Part shown: in pieces, positions 18,180-26,378 of the stretch
How positions within the stretch are numbered: the first letter of the stretch is position 1
How the letters are laid out: every line of letters starts with the position of its first letter
Origin: Nitrospirota bacterium
Lineage (GTDB): Bacteria > Nitrospirota > Nitrospiria > JACQBW01
DNA length: 45,367 bases
NCBI GenBank assembly: GCA_016178585.1
Contig: JACOTA010000045.1
Location: forward strand, 1 to 45,367
Reading direction: 5' to 3'
Notes under the pieces: generated by a model
What the model was told of the DNA's origin: nothing
What the model saw: the letters and a program-made list of their open reading frames with translations, nothing else
The model's database searches: none
Translations under genes and position numbers: made by a program

Positions 18180-19192
18180 TGAAATCCCTTCCCGTGGTTC
18201 TTATTTTATTCCTTTTGGGACTGACAGGTTGCACCCATCAGGAACCGACAGTTTTTGCTATTTCGATTCATCCCTCCAACTCTCAGATCATGTATGTCGC
18301 GACAATGAAAGGGGTTTACAAAAGCCGGGACGGGGGTGAAACATGGGAGTTTCGGAGTGAAGGTTTGAGCGATGCCCATGTGCTCTCTTTGGCGATTGAC
18401 CCTTCCTCCTCTTCGACGGTATATGCCGGGACCTTTGGCGACGCCATCTATAAAACTCAAGATGGGGGACAACAATGGCATTCGGCCAATATTGGATTGA
18501 AAGGGCATGTTTCCGTTGTCAACGGTCTGACCTTCTACCCTAAAGATCCTAAAACTATTTTTGCGGCGACAACCGTCGGGGTTTTTAAAAGCATCGACGC
18601 GGGTTCGGAATGGGTTGAAAAGGTGGGGGACATGGAGAGTGTTTATACCGTCAGTCTCGTCTTTGATCCCGAAAATAGTGAAATGCTCTACGTTGGTACC
18701 AGTGGAGGTATCTATAAAAGCAGAGATTTGGGTGAGCACTGGGAAAAGAAAAACCAGGGTTTAATTGAAAATGAAGTGGGAAGCGCGATGTCATTAGGCG
18801 TCAACAGCATTTTAATTAATCCCAAACAAAACAATGAAATCCTGATCGGAACCTCCCTGGGAGTCTTTAAAAGTTCTGATGGGGGAGACCGCTGGATAAA
18901 AATGACCAAAGGGGTGGACTCCCGTTTTGTGATTGCCCTGGCATTGAATGGGAATGACCTTAAGACGGTGTATGCCGGCACTGACATGGGTATTTACAAA
19001 TCAACTGACGGAGGAGAAAGCTGGATTCCTGAAAACCGGGGTTTAGAAAGTAAAGTCATCCGGGCGTTGGCCCTGGATAAGTCGAGGCCTGAAATCCTTT
19101 TCGCGGGGACACAGGGAGGACTGTATAAGTCGGTCAACGGCGGTGAGCATTGGACCCTGCTTAAAGGATTTGATCAATCTTCTGTAAAATAA
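18179..19192 (+). CDS. BNR/sortilin-like beta-propeller lipoprotein
   Basis: 337 residues. The N-terminus MKSLPVVLILFLLGLTGCTH carries a clear lipobox (LTGC), so it is a lipid-anchored protein. Six or seven Asp-box repeats (e.g. GVYKSRDGGETWEF, GIYKSTDGGESWIP) make one propeller. It is a shorter paralogue of the upstream gene and starts within that gene's stop (TAATG), consistent with co-translation. Ligand unknown. Confidence 0.85.
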   Translation: MKSLPVVLILFLLGLTGCTHQEPTVFAISIHPSNSQIMYVATMKGVYKSRDGGETWEFRSEGLSDAHVLSLAIDPSSSSTVYAGTFGDAIYKTQDGGQQWHSANIGLKGHVSVVNGLTFYPKDPKTIFAATTVGVFKSIDAGSEWVEKVGDMESVYTVSLVFDPENSEMLYVGTSGGIYKSRDLGEHWEKKNQGLIENEVGSAMSLGVNSILINPKQNNEILIGTSLGVFKSSDGGDRWIKMTKGVDSRFVIALALNGNDLKTVYAGTDMGIYKSTDGGESWIPENRGLESKVIRALALDKSRPEILFAGTQGGLYKSVNGGEHWTLLKGFDQSSVK

Positions 19193-19204
19193 AGGAAAAA
19201 ATAT

Positions 19205-20182
19205 TTGAATCATTTCGATAAGGCGCCGACCGGAGTCCTTTTAATTAATTTAGGAGGCCCGGATTCGTTGGAGGCGATTGAACCATTTTTATTTAACCTC
19301 TTTTCAGATGAGGACATTATTACGCTTCCTTTTGGATTCCAATGGCTTCTCCCGGCCCTTGCTGCCTGGATTTCAAAACGCAGAAGTTCGGTGGTCAAGG
19401 AGTATTATCGGTTAATCGGAGGGAAATCACCGATCAGAGAATTGACCGAGGCCCAACGGGAAGCTCTTGAAAGGCTTCTTTCAAAAGAAGGAAATTACAA
19501 AGTTTTTGTGGGGATGCGTTATTGGAAACCCAGTATCGAAGAGGCCCTTGATCAGATTGCGAAAGAGAGAATTGAAAAGGTGATCGTTCTTCCGTTATTT
19601 CCTCAATACTCCATTACTTCATCGGGTTCCGGAATGAATGAACTTAACCGGTTGATTAAGAAAAAAGGGCTAAACCTCCAGATTCAACCCATTTATGAAT
19701 GGTATAATCAGCCATCTTATATTCAGGCGGTGTTCGAAAATATTCAAGAGGGGAAAAAACTTTTTCCCAAAGAGGCTGTCGGAAAGCTTCATGTGTTGTT
19801 TTCTGCCCATGGTGTGCCTGAAAAGGTAATTTTAAAAGGAGACCCCTATCAAAAACAGATTAAAGAGACGGTGAATTTGTTGGCACCCTATTTAAAGGAA
19901 GAAGTTCTTCATTTGGCTTATCAAAGTAAAATTGGGAGGCTCAAGTGGATTGGTCCATCCGTTGAGGAAAAACTAAAAGAGCTGGCGGAACAGAAAGTTC
20001 AAAAGATTCTCGTGGTTCCGATTAGTTTTGTGTCGGACCATTCCGAAACCCTTTATGAAATCGATATTTTATTTAAAGGAATCGCCACGGAACTTGGAAT
20101 TCCTTATTTTTATCGAATGCCCTCCTTAAATACTTCACCTACGTTTATAAGAGCGCTTAAAGAAACTGTGGCTGGGAAATAA
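19205..20182 (+). CDS. hemH: ferrochelatase
   Basis: 325 residues. Inserts Fe2+ into protoporphyrin IX in the last step of protohaem synthesis. Family landmarks: GVLLINLGGPDSLE at the N-terminus, the catalytic histidine in FSAHGVPEKV, the conserved glutamate region VPISFVSDHSETLYEID, and SSGSGMNELNR. The TTG start at 19205 is preceded by AAGGAAAA, and no better in-frame start lies nearby. It follows the propeller lipoprotein by 12 bp and precedes the DUF971 gene by 12 bp. Confidence 0.96.
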   Translation: MNHFDKAPTGVLLINLGGPDSLEAIEPFLFNLFSDEDIITLPFGFQWLLPALAAWISKRRSSVVKEYYRLIGGKSPIRELTEAQREALERLLSKEGNYKVFVGMRYWKPSIEEALDQIAKERIEKVIVLPLFPQYSITSSGSGMNELNRLIKKKGLNLQIQPIYEWYNQPSYIQAVFENIQEGKKLFPKEAVGKLHVLFSAHGVPEKVILKGDPYQKQIKETVNLLAPYLKEEVLHLAYQSKIGRLKWIGPSVEEKLKELAEQKVQKILVVPISFVSDHSETLYEIDILFKGIATELGIPYFYRMPSLNTSPTFIRALKETVAGK

Positions 20183-20194
20183 AGGCTAATAAAA

Positions 20195-20521
20195 ATGGAA
20201 TCATACCTGAGACCCGCAGAAATCAAAAATATCAGAGGTGTTGGAATTGAAATGACCTGGGAAGACGGCCATAAGGGAAATTATTCTTATGAATATCTGA
20301 GGCTTTCCTGTCAATGTGCATCGTGCGTGGACGAATGGACGGGTGAATCTCTCCTTAAACGGGAAACGATTCCCGGAGATATTCATCCGGATGACCTTTT
20401 TCCGGTTGGAAATTACGCCATTCAGGTCAATTGGAGCGATGGGCATAGCACCGGGATTTATTCGTTTGATTTACTTAGAAAGATATGTCCCTGCGAGTCC
20501 TGCATGTCCTTGAACCGATGA
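20195..20521 (+). CDS. DUF971-family protein
   Basis: 108 residues with two symmetrical halves: WEDGHKGNYSYEYLRLSCQCASC and WSDGHSTGIYSFDLLRKICPCESC. This is the GBBH-like N-terminal/DUF971 fold, with CxC/CxxC cysteines suited to metal or Fe-S binding. The family is often linked to Mrp/ApbC Fe-S carriers. It directly follows hemH, so an iron or haem link is plausible but inferred. Confidence 0.85.
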   Translation: MESYLRPAEIKNIRGVGIEMTWEDGHKGNYSYEYLRLSCQCASCVDEWTGESLLKRETIPGDIHPDDLFPVGNYAIQVNWSDGHSTGIYSFDLLRKICPCESCMSLNR

Positions 20522-20581
20522 GAATGCAGCAGATGACCCCTTCTCATTGGTTCAAAATGCCAAAGGTTTTTTAAAAAAGAT

Positions 20582-21427
20582 TTAATTGATGGGTTTGCCG
20601 GGGATGGGGATGATGACTTTAATCCCCCGGCCTCGTTTACTTAAGGCAGTTTTGAAGTCGGCGGGTTTTCCGGGAAGGTTAAAGGTTCCGCCATAATGCA
20701 TGGGAATCACATATTGAGGATGGACAAATTCAGCCGCCATGGCCGCGTCTTTGGGTCCCATGGTGAAAACTCCACCAATCGGCAACATCATTAGATTAGG
20801 GTGATAAAAAGTGTTGTAAGATTTCATTTCACCAAATAAAGCCGTATCGCCGGCATGGTAAATTTTAAAGCCGTTGGTAAACTCAATGATAAATCCCGCC
20901 GCTTCACCCCCGTAGGTTAAACTTTTCGGTGAAAACGGTCCTATTCCGGAACTATGGACCGCCTTGACCATTGTAATCTGGATGCCATCAATGTTAGCGG
21001 ACCCGCCTAAATTAAGCGCCATGAGTTTGTTCTGATCAACGCCCTCCTGCCACAAATAGGTCATTAATTCAAAAATGGTGACAATTTTTAAATCTTTTTT
21101 GGCGGTCGGATCTTCCGCAATGGGAAGGGTATCGCCTAAATGATCAAAATGCCCGTGGGTGATCAGAATAATATCTGCCTCCAACAAAGGGGTTAAATCG
21201 GGCTCCCCGCTGGAGGTTTTATAGGGATAAAGGGTATTTCCTTTCGCCCAGGGGTCAATGAGAATAATCTTTCCGTTAGGGGCGACAATTTTAAACCCGG
21301 ATTGACCGAGCCATGTGATTTGAACCCCTTTCCCGATTTCAGCTCCAAATGAAGCTTTAGTAAAGAAGAAAAACGCGATAAAGAAAAGGGCGAGCTTAAA
21401 AACTCTGTACATATTTGACAGTTTCAT
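20582..21427 (-). CDS. exported metallo-beta-lactamase-fold hydrolase (UlaG-like/UPF0173)
   Basis: 281 residues with a signal peptide (ALFFIAFFFFTKASFG). The metal-binding motif HGHFDHLGD is present, with further histidines in KAVHSSGIG and IYHAGDTALFGE and near the C-terminus MHYGG. This matches the UPF0173/UlaG-like branch of the fold, whose substrates vary. The signal peptide places this copy in the periplasm. Convergent with the DUF971 gene; it lies 9 bp downstream of the PpiC gene on the same strand. Confidence 0.87.
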   Translation of the reverse strand: MKLSNMYRVFKLALFFIAFFFFTKASFGAEIGKGVQITWLGQSGFKIVAPNGKIILIDPWAKGNTLYPYKTSSGEPDLTPLLEADIILITHGHFDHLGDTLPIAEDPTAKKDLKIVTIFELMTYLWQEGVDQNKLMALNLGGSANIDGIQITMVKAVHSSGIGPFSPKSLTYGGEAAGFIIEFTNGFKIYHAGDTALFGEMKSYNTFYHPNLMMLPIGGVFTMGPKDAAMAAEFVHPQYVIPMHYGGTFNLPGKPADFKTALSKRGRGIKVIIPIPGKPIN

Positions 21428-21436
21428 TTGCGACGT

Positions 21437-22231
21437 CTAGTTAAGTTTTTTTAAGGCTTCTTCGTTAATTTTAACTTTTCCTTTAGATTTTAATTTCTCA
21501 ATCTCATTATTCATAATGCCCGTTTGAATCGTTCTTTTGTTTTCCTGGGTTAATTCTTCAAATTTAGGGTTTTTGACTTCCATGACTTTTATAAGATGGT
21601 AACCAAATTGAGTCTTGACAGGTCCTCCCATTTCATTTGGTTTTAACGAAAAAGCAAGGTCAGCAAAGGGTTGTACCATCTGTTTTCGGTTAAAAAAGCC
21701 AAGGTCGCCTTTCTTTTGGGCGGACCCTGGATCAATAGAGTATTTTTTAGCAAGTTCTTCAAAATTACCGCCCGCCGAAAGTTCTTTTTTAACTTTTAGG
21801 GCTTCTTCTTCTGTTTTAACAAGAATATGACTTGCCCGAACAAGTTGAAAGTCTTTGATATTCTTATTAAAATAAGAGTGAATTTCCTCTTCGTTTATTT
21901 TTTCCTGGCCGATCTTCTGTGCAATCAGGTTGACTAAAATTTGTTTTTTTGCCTGTTCAACTTCTTCTAAATAGACAGGGTCTTTATCCAATCCTGTTTT
22001 TTTTGCTTCCTGTGAAAGAAGTTCCCGTTCGACAAGAAAATTCAAAACCCTTTTCTTCCCCTCCGGAGAAGAATACTGACTCTTTTCTTGAGGTGGGACT
22101 TGAGCCATATTTTTCATGAATTCTTCTGTCGTAATGGATGTCCCGTTTACATTTGCAAGCTCGTCCGCAAGGGCTGTTTTAAGAAAAAATAATGAAACCA
22201 GACAAAAAATAAATAGACTCATTCTTTTCAA
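21437..22231 (-). CDS. PpiC-type peptidyl-prolyl isomerase, exported foldase
   Basis: 264 residues. Signal peptide (residues about 3-22), then a SurA/PrsA-like N-terminal chaperone region and a parvulin domain (RASHILVKTEEEAL… GDLGFFNRKQMV… QFGYHLIKV). It helps fold exported or outer-membrane proteins. No lipobox, so soluble periplasmic. It is probably co-transcribed with the metallo-hydrolase, 9 bp downstream. Confidence 0.92.
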   Translation of the reverse strand: MKRMSLFIFCLVSLFFLKTALADELANVNGTSITTEEFMKNMAQVPPQEKSQYSSPEGKKRVLNFLVERELLSQEAKKTGLDKDPVYLEEVEQAKKQILVNLIAQKIGQEKINEEEIHSYFNKNIKDFQLVRASHILVKTEEEALKVKKELSAGGNFEELAKKYSIDPGSAQKKGDLGFFNRKQMVQPFADLAFSLKPNEMGGPVKTQFGYHLIKVMEVKNPKFEELTQENKRTIQTGIMNNEIEKLKSKGKVKINEEALKKLN

Positions 22232-22309
22232 AGCTTTCTCCTTATTTTAAGTTAAATTTAAGTTATAAATGTAGCATGGCTAAGTTATTTAGGCAAGCTA
22301 AGCGTTTAT

Positions 22310-22449
22310 CCCAAGACCAGCGATAGACTTCGCATCCACTTATTAATCATGTCATTGCGAGCACCGAAGGGTGCGTGGCAATCTTATCGTAAAGTCTTGA
22401 GATTGCTTCACTTTGTTCGCAATGACAGCTTTCTAACTCTGTTCTTGGG
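22310..22449. repeat. 140-bp inverted-repeat element, copy A
   Basis: Begins CCCAAGACCAGCGATAGA and ends TCTAACTCTGTTCTTGGG, imperfect inverted termini of about 18 bp. Inside are two GTCATTGCGA…GCAATC foldbacks. It differs from copy C at only two positions by eye. Its right terminus supplies the final codons and the stop of the PilZ gene 22433-22957. No coding capacity, so MITE- or REP-like. Confidence 0.9.
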
Positions 22450-22957
22450 TTAATTCAATGCCTCTGGATTTATTAATTGCCGTAATCATATTTCGGATGG
22501 CGGATTTCTGTTCGTTCGAGATATCGCTAAATTCTATTCCCATTCCAGGGAAATGCAGGACTTTTTCAAACTGGTTTCTTGTCCAAACCACTTTCCCCTT
22601 GGCTTCTATTAGTTGGAGCGGGGTATCGGGGAGGTTAAATTTTATTGCCACGTCTGATCCTTTCTCAAGCGGCACCGGAGTTTCAATAAAAAGTCCGCCT
22701 GTACCCAAAGTCCCGGTAATACTTTCTTCCCAGTTTCCTGGCGCACTTTGATATTTTATCTTTAATGAAAGGGAGGTCCTGAGATTTTTTCTGCGGGTGC
22801 TTCCATTGGATTCTAATAAGAGGGAGACCAGATCCTCCAGTTTGACCGATTTTATAAAATCCCCGTCCGATTTAAATAAAGAAAGGATTTCCTCTTTAGG
22901 GTCCAGACGAAGGAAATATCCCTTATACTCAGGAGAATTTAAAATCGGAAAATCCAT
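22433..22957 (-). CDS. PilZ-domain protein, C-terminus from a repeat element
   Basis: 174 residues. An N-terminal region of about 55 residues precedes a PilZ domain with RRKNLRTSLSLKIKY and GTGGLFIETPVPL segments and the VVWTRNQF strand, ending GMGIEF. The ATG at 22957 overlaps the stop of the upstream gene (TGATG). The last residues TQEQS and the TAG stop lie within the inverted terminus of repeat copy A, so insertion of the element replaced the original 3' end. The PilZ fold is complete before that point, so the protein probably still works. Confidence 0.75.
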   Translation of the reverse strand: MDFPILNSPEYKGYFLRLDPKEEILSLFKSDGDFIKSVKLEDLVSLLLESNGSTRRKNLRTSLSLKIKYQSAPGNWEESITGTLGTGGLFIETPVPLEKGSDVAIKFNLPDTPLQLIEAKGKVVWTRNQFEKVLHFPGMGIEFSDISNEQKSAIRNMITAINKSRGIELTQEQS

Positions 22958-23232
22958 CAAAAATCGATCCAGGGTTCCGATTCAGTCAGGTAATTTTTCC
23001 CTTTGAAATTTATTTTTGCTCTTAATTTAGAGAAATCTTTTTCTTGGAGAGTTCGAACGAGCTCTCTGACAGCTTCGATGGGGGTTAGGAAATGCGGCGT
23101 TTCAAAAGGAACAGTTTCGTAGGTAAACTGGGCCAGATAATTTTTGTCTTTTTTATGAATAAAAAGATTTCTGTTGAAGTAGCGTTTTTTTGGGTCAAAA
23201 CCTTCAATCTGATAGATTTCAGCCGCTGTCAT
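22957..23232 (-). CDS. small unknown protein coupled to PilZ gene
   Basis: 91 residues from ATG 23232, which has GGAG 5 bases upstream (GGAGAACAC-ATG). The frame stays open upstream to 23370 with a hydrophobic stretch and a methionine at 23307, but those codons lack a ribosome binding site. The longest version begins inside repeat copy B, which argues against it. If the 23307 start is used the protein would have a signal or membrane segment. No known domain. Its stop overlaps the start of the PilZ gene. Confidence 0.55.
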   Translation of the reverse strand: MTAAEIYQIEGFDPKKRYFNRNLFIHKKDKNYLAQFTYETVPFETPHFLTPIEAVRELVRTLQEKDFSKLRAKINFKGKNYLTESEPWIDF

Positions 23233-23340
23233 GTGTTCTCCAAAATAAATGATCGAAAAAATAAATTGTAAAAAACAAAGAGTTAAAATAAAGTAGATTT
23301 TATACATGAATTTGACTAACTTGTAAAGGAAAACTTGAAT

Positions 23341-23479
23341 CCCAAGATCAGCGATAGACTTCGCACCCACTTATTAATCATGTCATTGCGAGCACCGAAG
23401 GGTGCGTGGCAATCTTATCGTAAAGTCTTGAGATTGCTTCGCTTCGCTCGCAATGACAACTTTCTATCGCTGTTCTAGG
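23341..23479. repeat. 140-bp inverted-repeat element, copy B
   Basis: Same orientation as the other copies, with the most divergent right arm (GCTTCGCTTCGCTCGC in place of GCTTCACTTTGTTCGC) and the best-matching termini: AGCGATAGA at left and its complement TCTATCGCT at right. The right end abuts the pgsA ATG, so any native promoter or ribosome binding site of pgsA has been displaced. Confidence 0.9.
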
Positions 23480-24001
23480 ATGATGAACGTCCCGAATTTT
23501 CTTACTCTCCTACGGATTTTACTTATTCCATTTTTCATTAATTGCCTGATTTATAAATATTATTCTCTGGCACTGGGGATCCTGTTTTTTGCTTTTGCGA
23601 CAGATGGTCTGGACGGCCTGATTGCCCGCCTGGCGGACCAAAGGACGTTGCTCGGAACCTATCTGGATCCGATGGCGGATAAACTCCTGCTGACGGCTTC
23701 TTTTGTCACTTTGTCGGTTACGAAAATTGTTCCGGTCTGGGCCTCTGTGACCGTCGTAAGCCGGGATATCGTTCTTATTTTCGGAACGATATTAATGGAT
23801 ATGGTTCAAATGAAGGTTAACATCACGCCGACCCTGGCCGGAAAAAGTTCGACTGTTCTTCAATTCCTTTATCTTTGTTTGGTTTTACTTTTTGTGATTT
23901 TCAACAAGAATCTAAATTCCCTTTTTCCGCTGCTCGTTGTGACCCTGGCCCTGACGGTAGGTTCGGGACTCCAATACTTATATCGAGGCTTTTTAAAATG
24001 A
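23480..24001 (+). CDS. pgsA: CDP-alcohol phosphatidyltransferase, phosphatidylglycerophosphate synthase-like
   Basis: 173 residues, several membrane helices. The CDP-alcohol motif is complete: DGLDGLIARLADQRTLLG then TYLDPMADK, i.e. DG-x2-AR-x8-G-x3-D-x3-D. Likely makes phosphatidylglycerophosphate from CDP-diacylglycerol and glycerol-3-phosphate. The frame extends back to 23453 inside repeat copy B, but homology starts at MNVPNFLTLLRI, so I start at the ATG at 23480 (or 23483). The only upstream SD-like sequence, AGGA, is at the element's edge. It overlaps the next gene as ATGA. Confidence 0.88.
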   Translation: MMNVPNFLTLLRILLIPFFINCLIYKYYSLALGILFFAFATDGLDGLIARLADQRTLLGTYLDPMADKLLLTASFVTLSVTKIVPVWASVTVVSRDIVLIFGTILMDMVQMKVNITPTLAGKSSTVLQFLYLCLVLLFVIFNKNLNSLFPLLVVTLALTVGSGLQYLYRGFLK

Positions 24002-25329
24002 TCGTTAACGACGAAAAAAAATTATCTCAAAAAGGTTTGTTAATCAATTACGTGGAACCTGGCAGTATCGCCGAAGAGGTTGAAATCGAAACGGGAGATG
24101 AGCTTTTATCGATTAATGAAAAACCCCTGAGAGATGTCATTGACTATAAATTCTTTATCACCGAAGAAGAATTGAAAATTGAAGTGCGAAAAAAAGACGG
24201 TGAAATCTGGGAGATTGAGATTGAAAAAGAATATGACGAGGAACTCGGCCTTGATTTTATCCCTATGCGGATACGCCAGTGTCCTAATGAATGCGAGTTT
24301 TGTTTTGTCGATCAAATGCCGGGAGGGTTTCGCCAATCCCTTTACATCAGAGATGAGGACTACCGGTTTTCGTTTATGTATGGGAATTACATTACTTTAA
24401 CGAATTTATCCAAAAGAGACAAAGAGAGGGTGTTCGAACAGAAACTCTCTCCTCTCTACATTTCCGTCCATACGACGGATGTTGAGCTAAGAAAAAAACT
24501 TTTAAAAAATGAACATGCTCCGCCTATCCTTTCCCAGATTGAAGAACTTACCGAACATGGAATTTGCCTGCACACCCAAATCGTGTTAACGCCAGGGTTT
24601 AATGATGGTCCGTATTTGGAGAAAAGCGTATTTGATTTGGCGAAATTTTATCCAAAAGTCATGTCTTTAGCCATTGTCCCGGTAGGATTGACCAGGCACA
24701 GGGAAAATCTTCCTGCCCTGGAAGTTTTCACGCCGGACTATGCGAGAGAGTCCATTCAGAAAATTCATCAATGGCAGGAGACATTTAAAAAAGACCTGGG
24801 ATATCCGTTTCTCTATCCGGCCGATGAAATGTTTATTATTGGAAATATGCCGATTCCATCCCTTGAATATTATGAGGATTTCCCCCAGCTTGAAAATGGT
24901 GTGGGGATGGTTTCAGCATTTTTATCTGAATGGGATCTTTTTGTGGAAACATTACCCCGGAAATTAAAAAAGAAAACAAGCATTTCTCTTGTTACCGGGA
25001 CCTCTTTTTACCCTTTTTTGAAAAAAGGTTTGGAGCAATTAAAGGTTCAAGGGCTGACCTTTCATTTATATCCCATTTTGAATGACTTTTTAGGACAGAC
25101 CGTGACGATGACCGGTTTAATCGTCGGCCGGGATATTATTTCACAACTAAGCGGAAAAAATCTGGGAGATCACCTGTTGATACCGTCTGTTGCCCTAAAC
25201 GAAGAAAGCCATTTGTTTTTAGACGAAACCCCTTTTGACGCGATAGAAAAAGAGCTGGGAGTTTCAACGGTGATGGTTGACTCAAACGCGAAGGGCCTTT
25301 CTCGTTTTATAGAAAGTCTGGCTTTATGA
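23998..25329 (+). CDS. DUF512 PDZ/radical-SAM-like Fe-S protein
   Basis: 443 residues. An N-terminal PDZ-like domain (VEPGSIAEEVEIETGDELLSIN) is followed by CPNECEFCFVDQMPGGFR, a CxxxCxxC Fe-S motif of the DUF512/YtxL-like family, and C-terminal DUF512. Function remains unassigned in the family. A longer frame opens at 23875 but overlaps pgsA; the ATG at 23998 overlaps the pgsA stop by 4 bp and begins the PDZ domain, so I use it. It overlaps aroE by 4 bp. Confidence 0.9.
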   Translation: MIVNDEKKLSQKGLLINYVEPGSIAEEVEIETGDELLSINEKPLRDVIDYKFFITEEELKIEVRKKDGEIWEIEIEKEYDEELGLDFIPMRIRQCPNECEFCFVDQMPGGFRQSLYIRDEDYRFSFMYGNYITLTNLSKRDKERVFEQKLSPLYISVHTTDVELRKKLLKNEHAPPILSQIEELTEHGICLHTQIVLTPGFNDGPYLEKSVFDLAKFYPKVMSLAIVPVGLTRHRENLPALEVFTPDYARESIQKIHQWQETFKKDLGYPFLYPADEMFIIGNMPIPSLEYYEDFPQLENGVGMVSAFLSEWDLFVETLPRKLKKKTSISLVTGTSFYPFLKKGLEQLKVQGLTFHLYPILNDFLGQTVTMTGLIVGRDIISQLSGKNLGDHLLIPSVALNEESHLFLDETPFDAIEKELGVSTVMVDSNAKGLSRFIESLAL

Positions 25330-26165
25330 CGGGAAAAACCCGGTGCGTGGCTATTATCGGCCATCCGGTCTCCCATTCGTTATCTCCCCAAATGCACCAG
25401 GCGGCTTTTGACGCGCTGGGGCTGGACTACTGTTACATTCCCTTTGATATTTTGCCAAAAGATTTAGAACAAGCCGTTTATTCCTTAACACTCCTGGGAT
25501 TTCTTGGATTTAACGTAACGATTCCGCATAAGGAGAAGATGGTTTCCCTCGTGGACAAAATTTCTCCGGAAGCTTCCATCATAGGGGCAGTCAATACCGT
25601 TCGAATTCACAAAGGAAAATTATGGGGATTTAATACCGATGGCCCGGGGTTTGTTGAGTCTCTCAGGAAAAAATGGAGTTTTTCTCCAAAAAACAAGAGA
25701 ATTGTTCTCCTTGGCGCGGGTGGTGCGGCCAAAGCGGTTGCGACACAGCTCTGTTTTGAGAAAGTAAAATCGATCGGGATTGTTAACCGAACCCCGTCCA
25801 AAAGATCAGTTCTGAAAAAACAACTCAACCAATACTTTCCGGAAATCGAGGTTGTAACCTTTTCTTATCATGAGCCGGATTTAAAGACTTTTATACAATG
25901 CTCCGACCTCTTAATCAATGCCACTTCTGTCGGCCTTCACGCCGGGGCTGCCTCGCCCGTTCCCCCTGATTTTTTTCACAGGAAACTCAAAGTCTACGAT
26001 TTAATTTATAACCCTCGAATGACACCGTTTTTGGAAGAGGCAAAACAAAACGGGTGCCCGATTTTAAATGGCTCAAGCATGCTGGTTTTCCAGGGGGCTT
26101 TAGCCTTTAAAATCTGGACCGGAAAGATGCCTCCGGTATCCTTAATGGCAAAATCCATCCAGTAA
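25326..26165 (+). CDS. aroE: shikimate dehydrogenase
   Basis: 279 residues. NADPH-dependent reduction of 3-dehydroshikimate in aromatic amino acid synthesis. N-terminal substrate site GHPVSHSLSPQMHQAAF and NVTIPHKEKM (catalytic Lys); nucleotide-binding LGAGGAAKAVATQL; VNRTPSKR; C-terminal NGSSMLVFQGALAFKIW. Starts within the DUF512 stop (ATGA overlap), so co-translated. Complete. Confidence 0.96.
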   Translation: MTGKTRCVAIIGHPVSHSLSPQMHQAAFDALGLDYCYIPFDILPKDLEQAVYSLTLLGFLGFNVTIPHKEKMVSLVDKISPEASIIGAVNTVRIHKGKLWGFNTDGPGFVESLRKKWSFSPKNKRIVLLGAGGAAKAVATQLCFEKVKSIGIVNRTPSKRSVLKKQLNQYFPEIEVVTFSYHEPDLKTFIQCSDLLINATSVGLHAGAASPVPPDFFHRKLKVYDLIYNPRMTPFLEEAKQNGCPILNGSSMLVFQGALAFKIWTGKMPPVSLMAKSIQ

Positions 26166-26262
26166 AAATAACAACCATTCCTGATTTCAAACGGTCCTTC
26201 AATTTTTAAAAATCCTGACGTTTTGACGACTTGAAACTGGAAAAAATCCAATTTCGGGTGGT

Positions 26263-26291
26263 TTGACAAAAATGGGGTTCACGGATAAACT
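26263..26291 (+). promoter_or_regulatory. candidate sigma-70 promoter for the pil cluster
   Basis: TTGACA (26263-26268), a 17-base spacer and TAAACT (26286-26291) lie about 90 bp upstream of pilB, in the 213-bp gap after aroE. The -35 is a perfect consensus and the -10 matches four of six. I did not find a sigma-54 -24/-12 site here. Confidence 0.5.
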
Positions 26292-26378
26292 TCAGACGTA
26301 GCATAACCTGTGGTTTTTTTCTGTATTGTAGCAAAAACCCCGCGTTTAAAAGCCCTGTTTTGTTTGGAGTATTAATGA

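Noticed and set aside
23307-23370. N-terminal extension of the small gene before PilZ starting MGAKSIADLGIQ
   Set aside because: These residues come from repeat copy B (a similar MGAKSIAGLG start occurs at copy D), so they reflect the repeat, not a conserved protein.
26166-26374. Sigma-54 promoter upstream of pilB, sought because PilR is a sigma-54 activator
   Set aside because: No GG-N10-GC -24/-12 pair of convincing quality; PilR normally acts on pilin promoters, and a sigma-70-like site is present instead.
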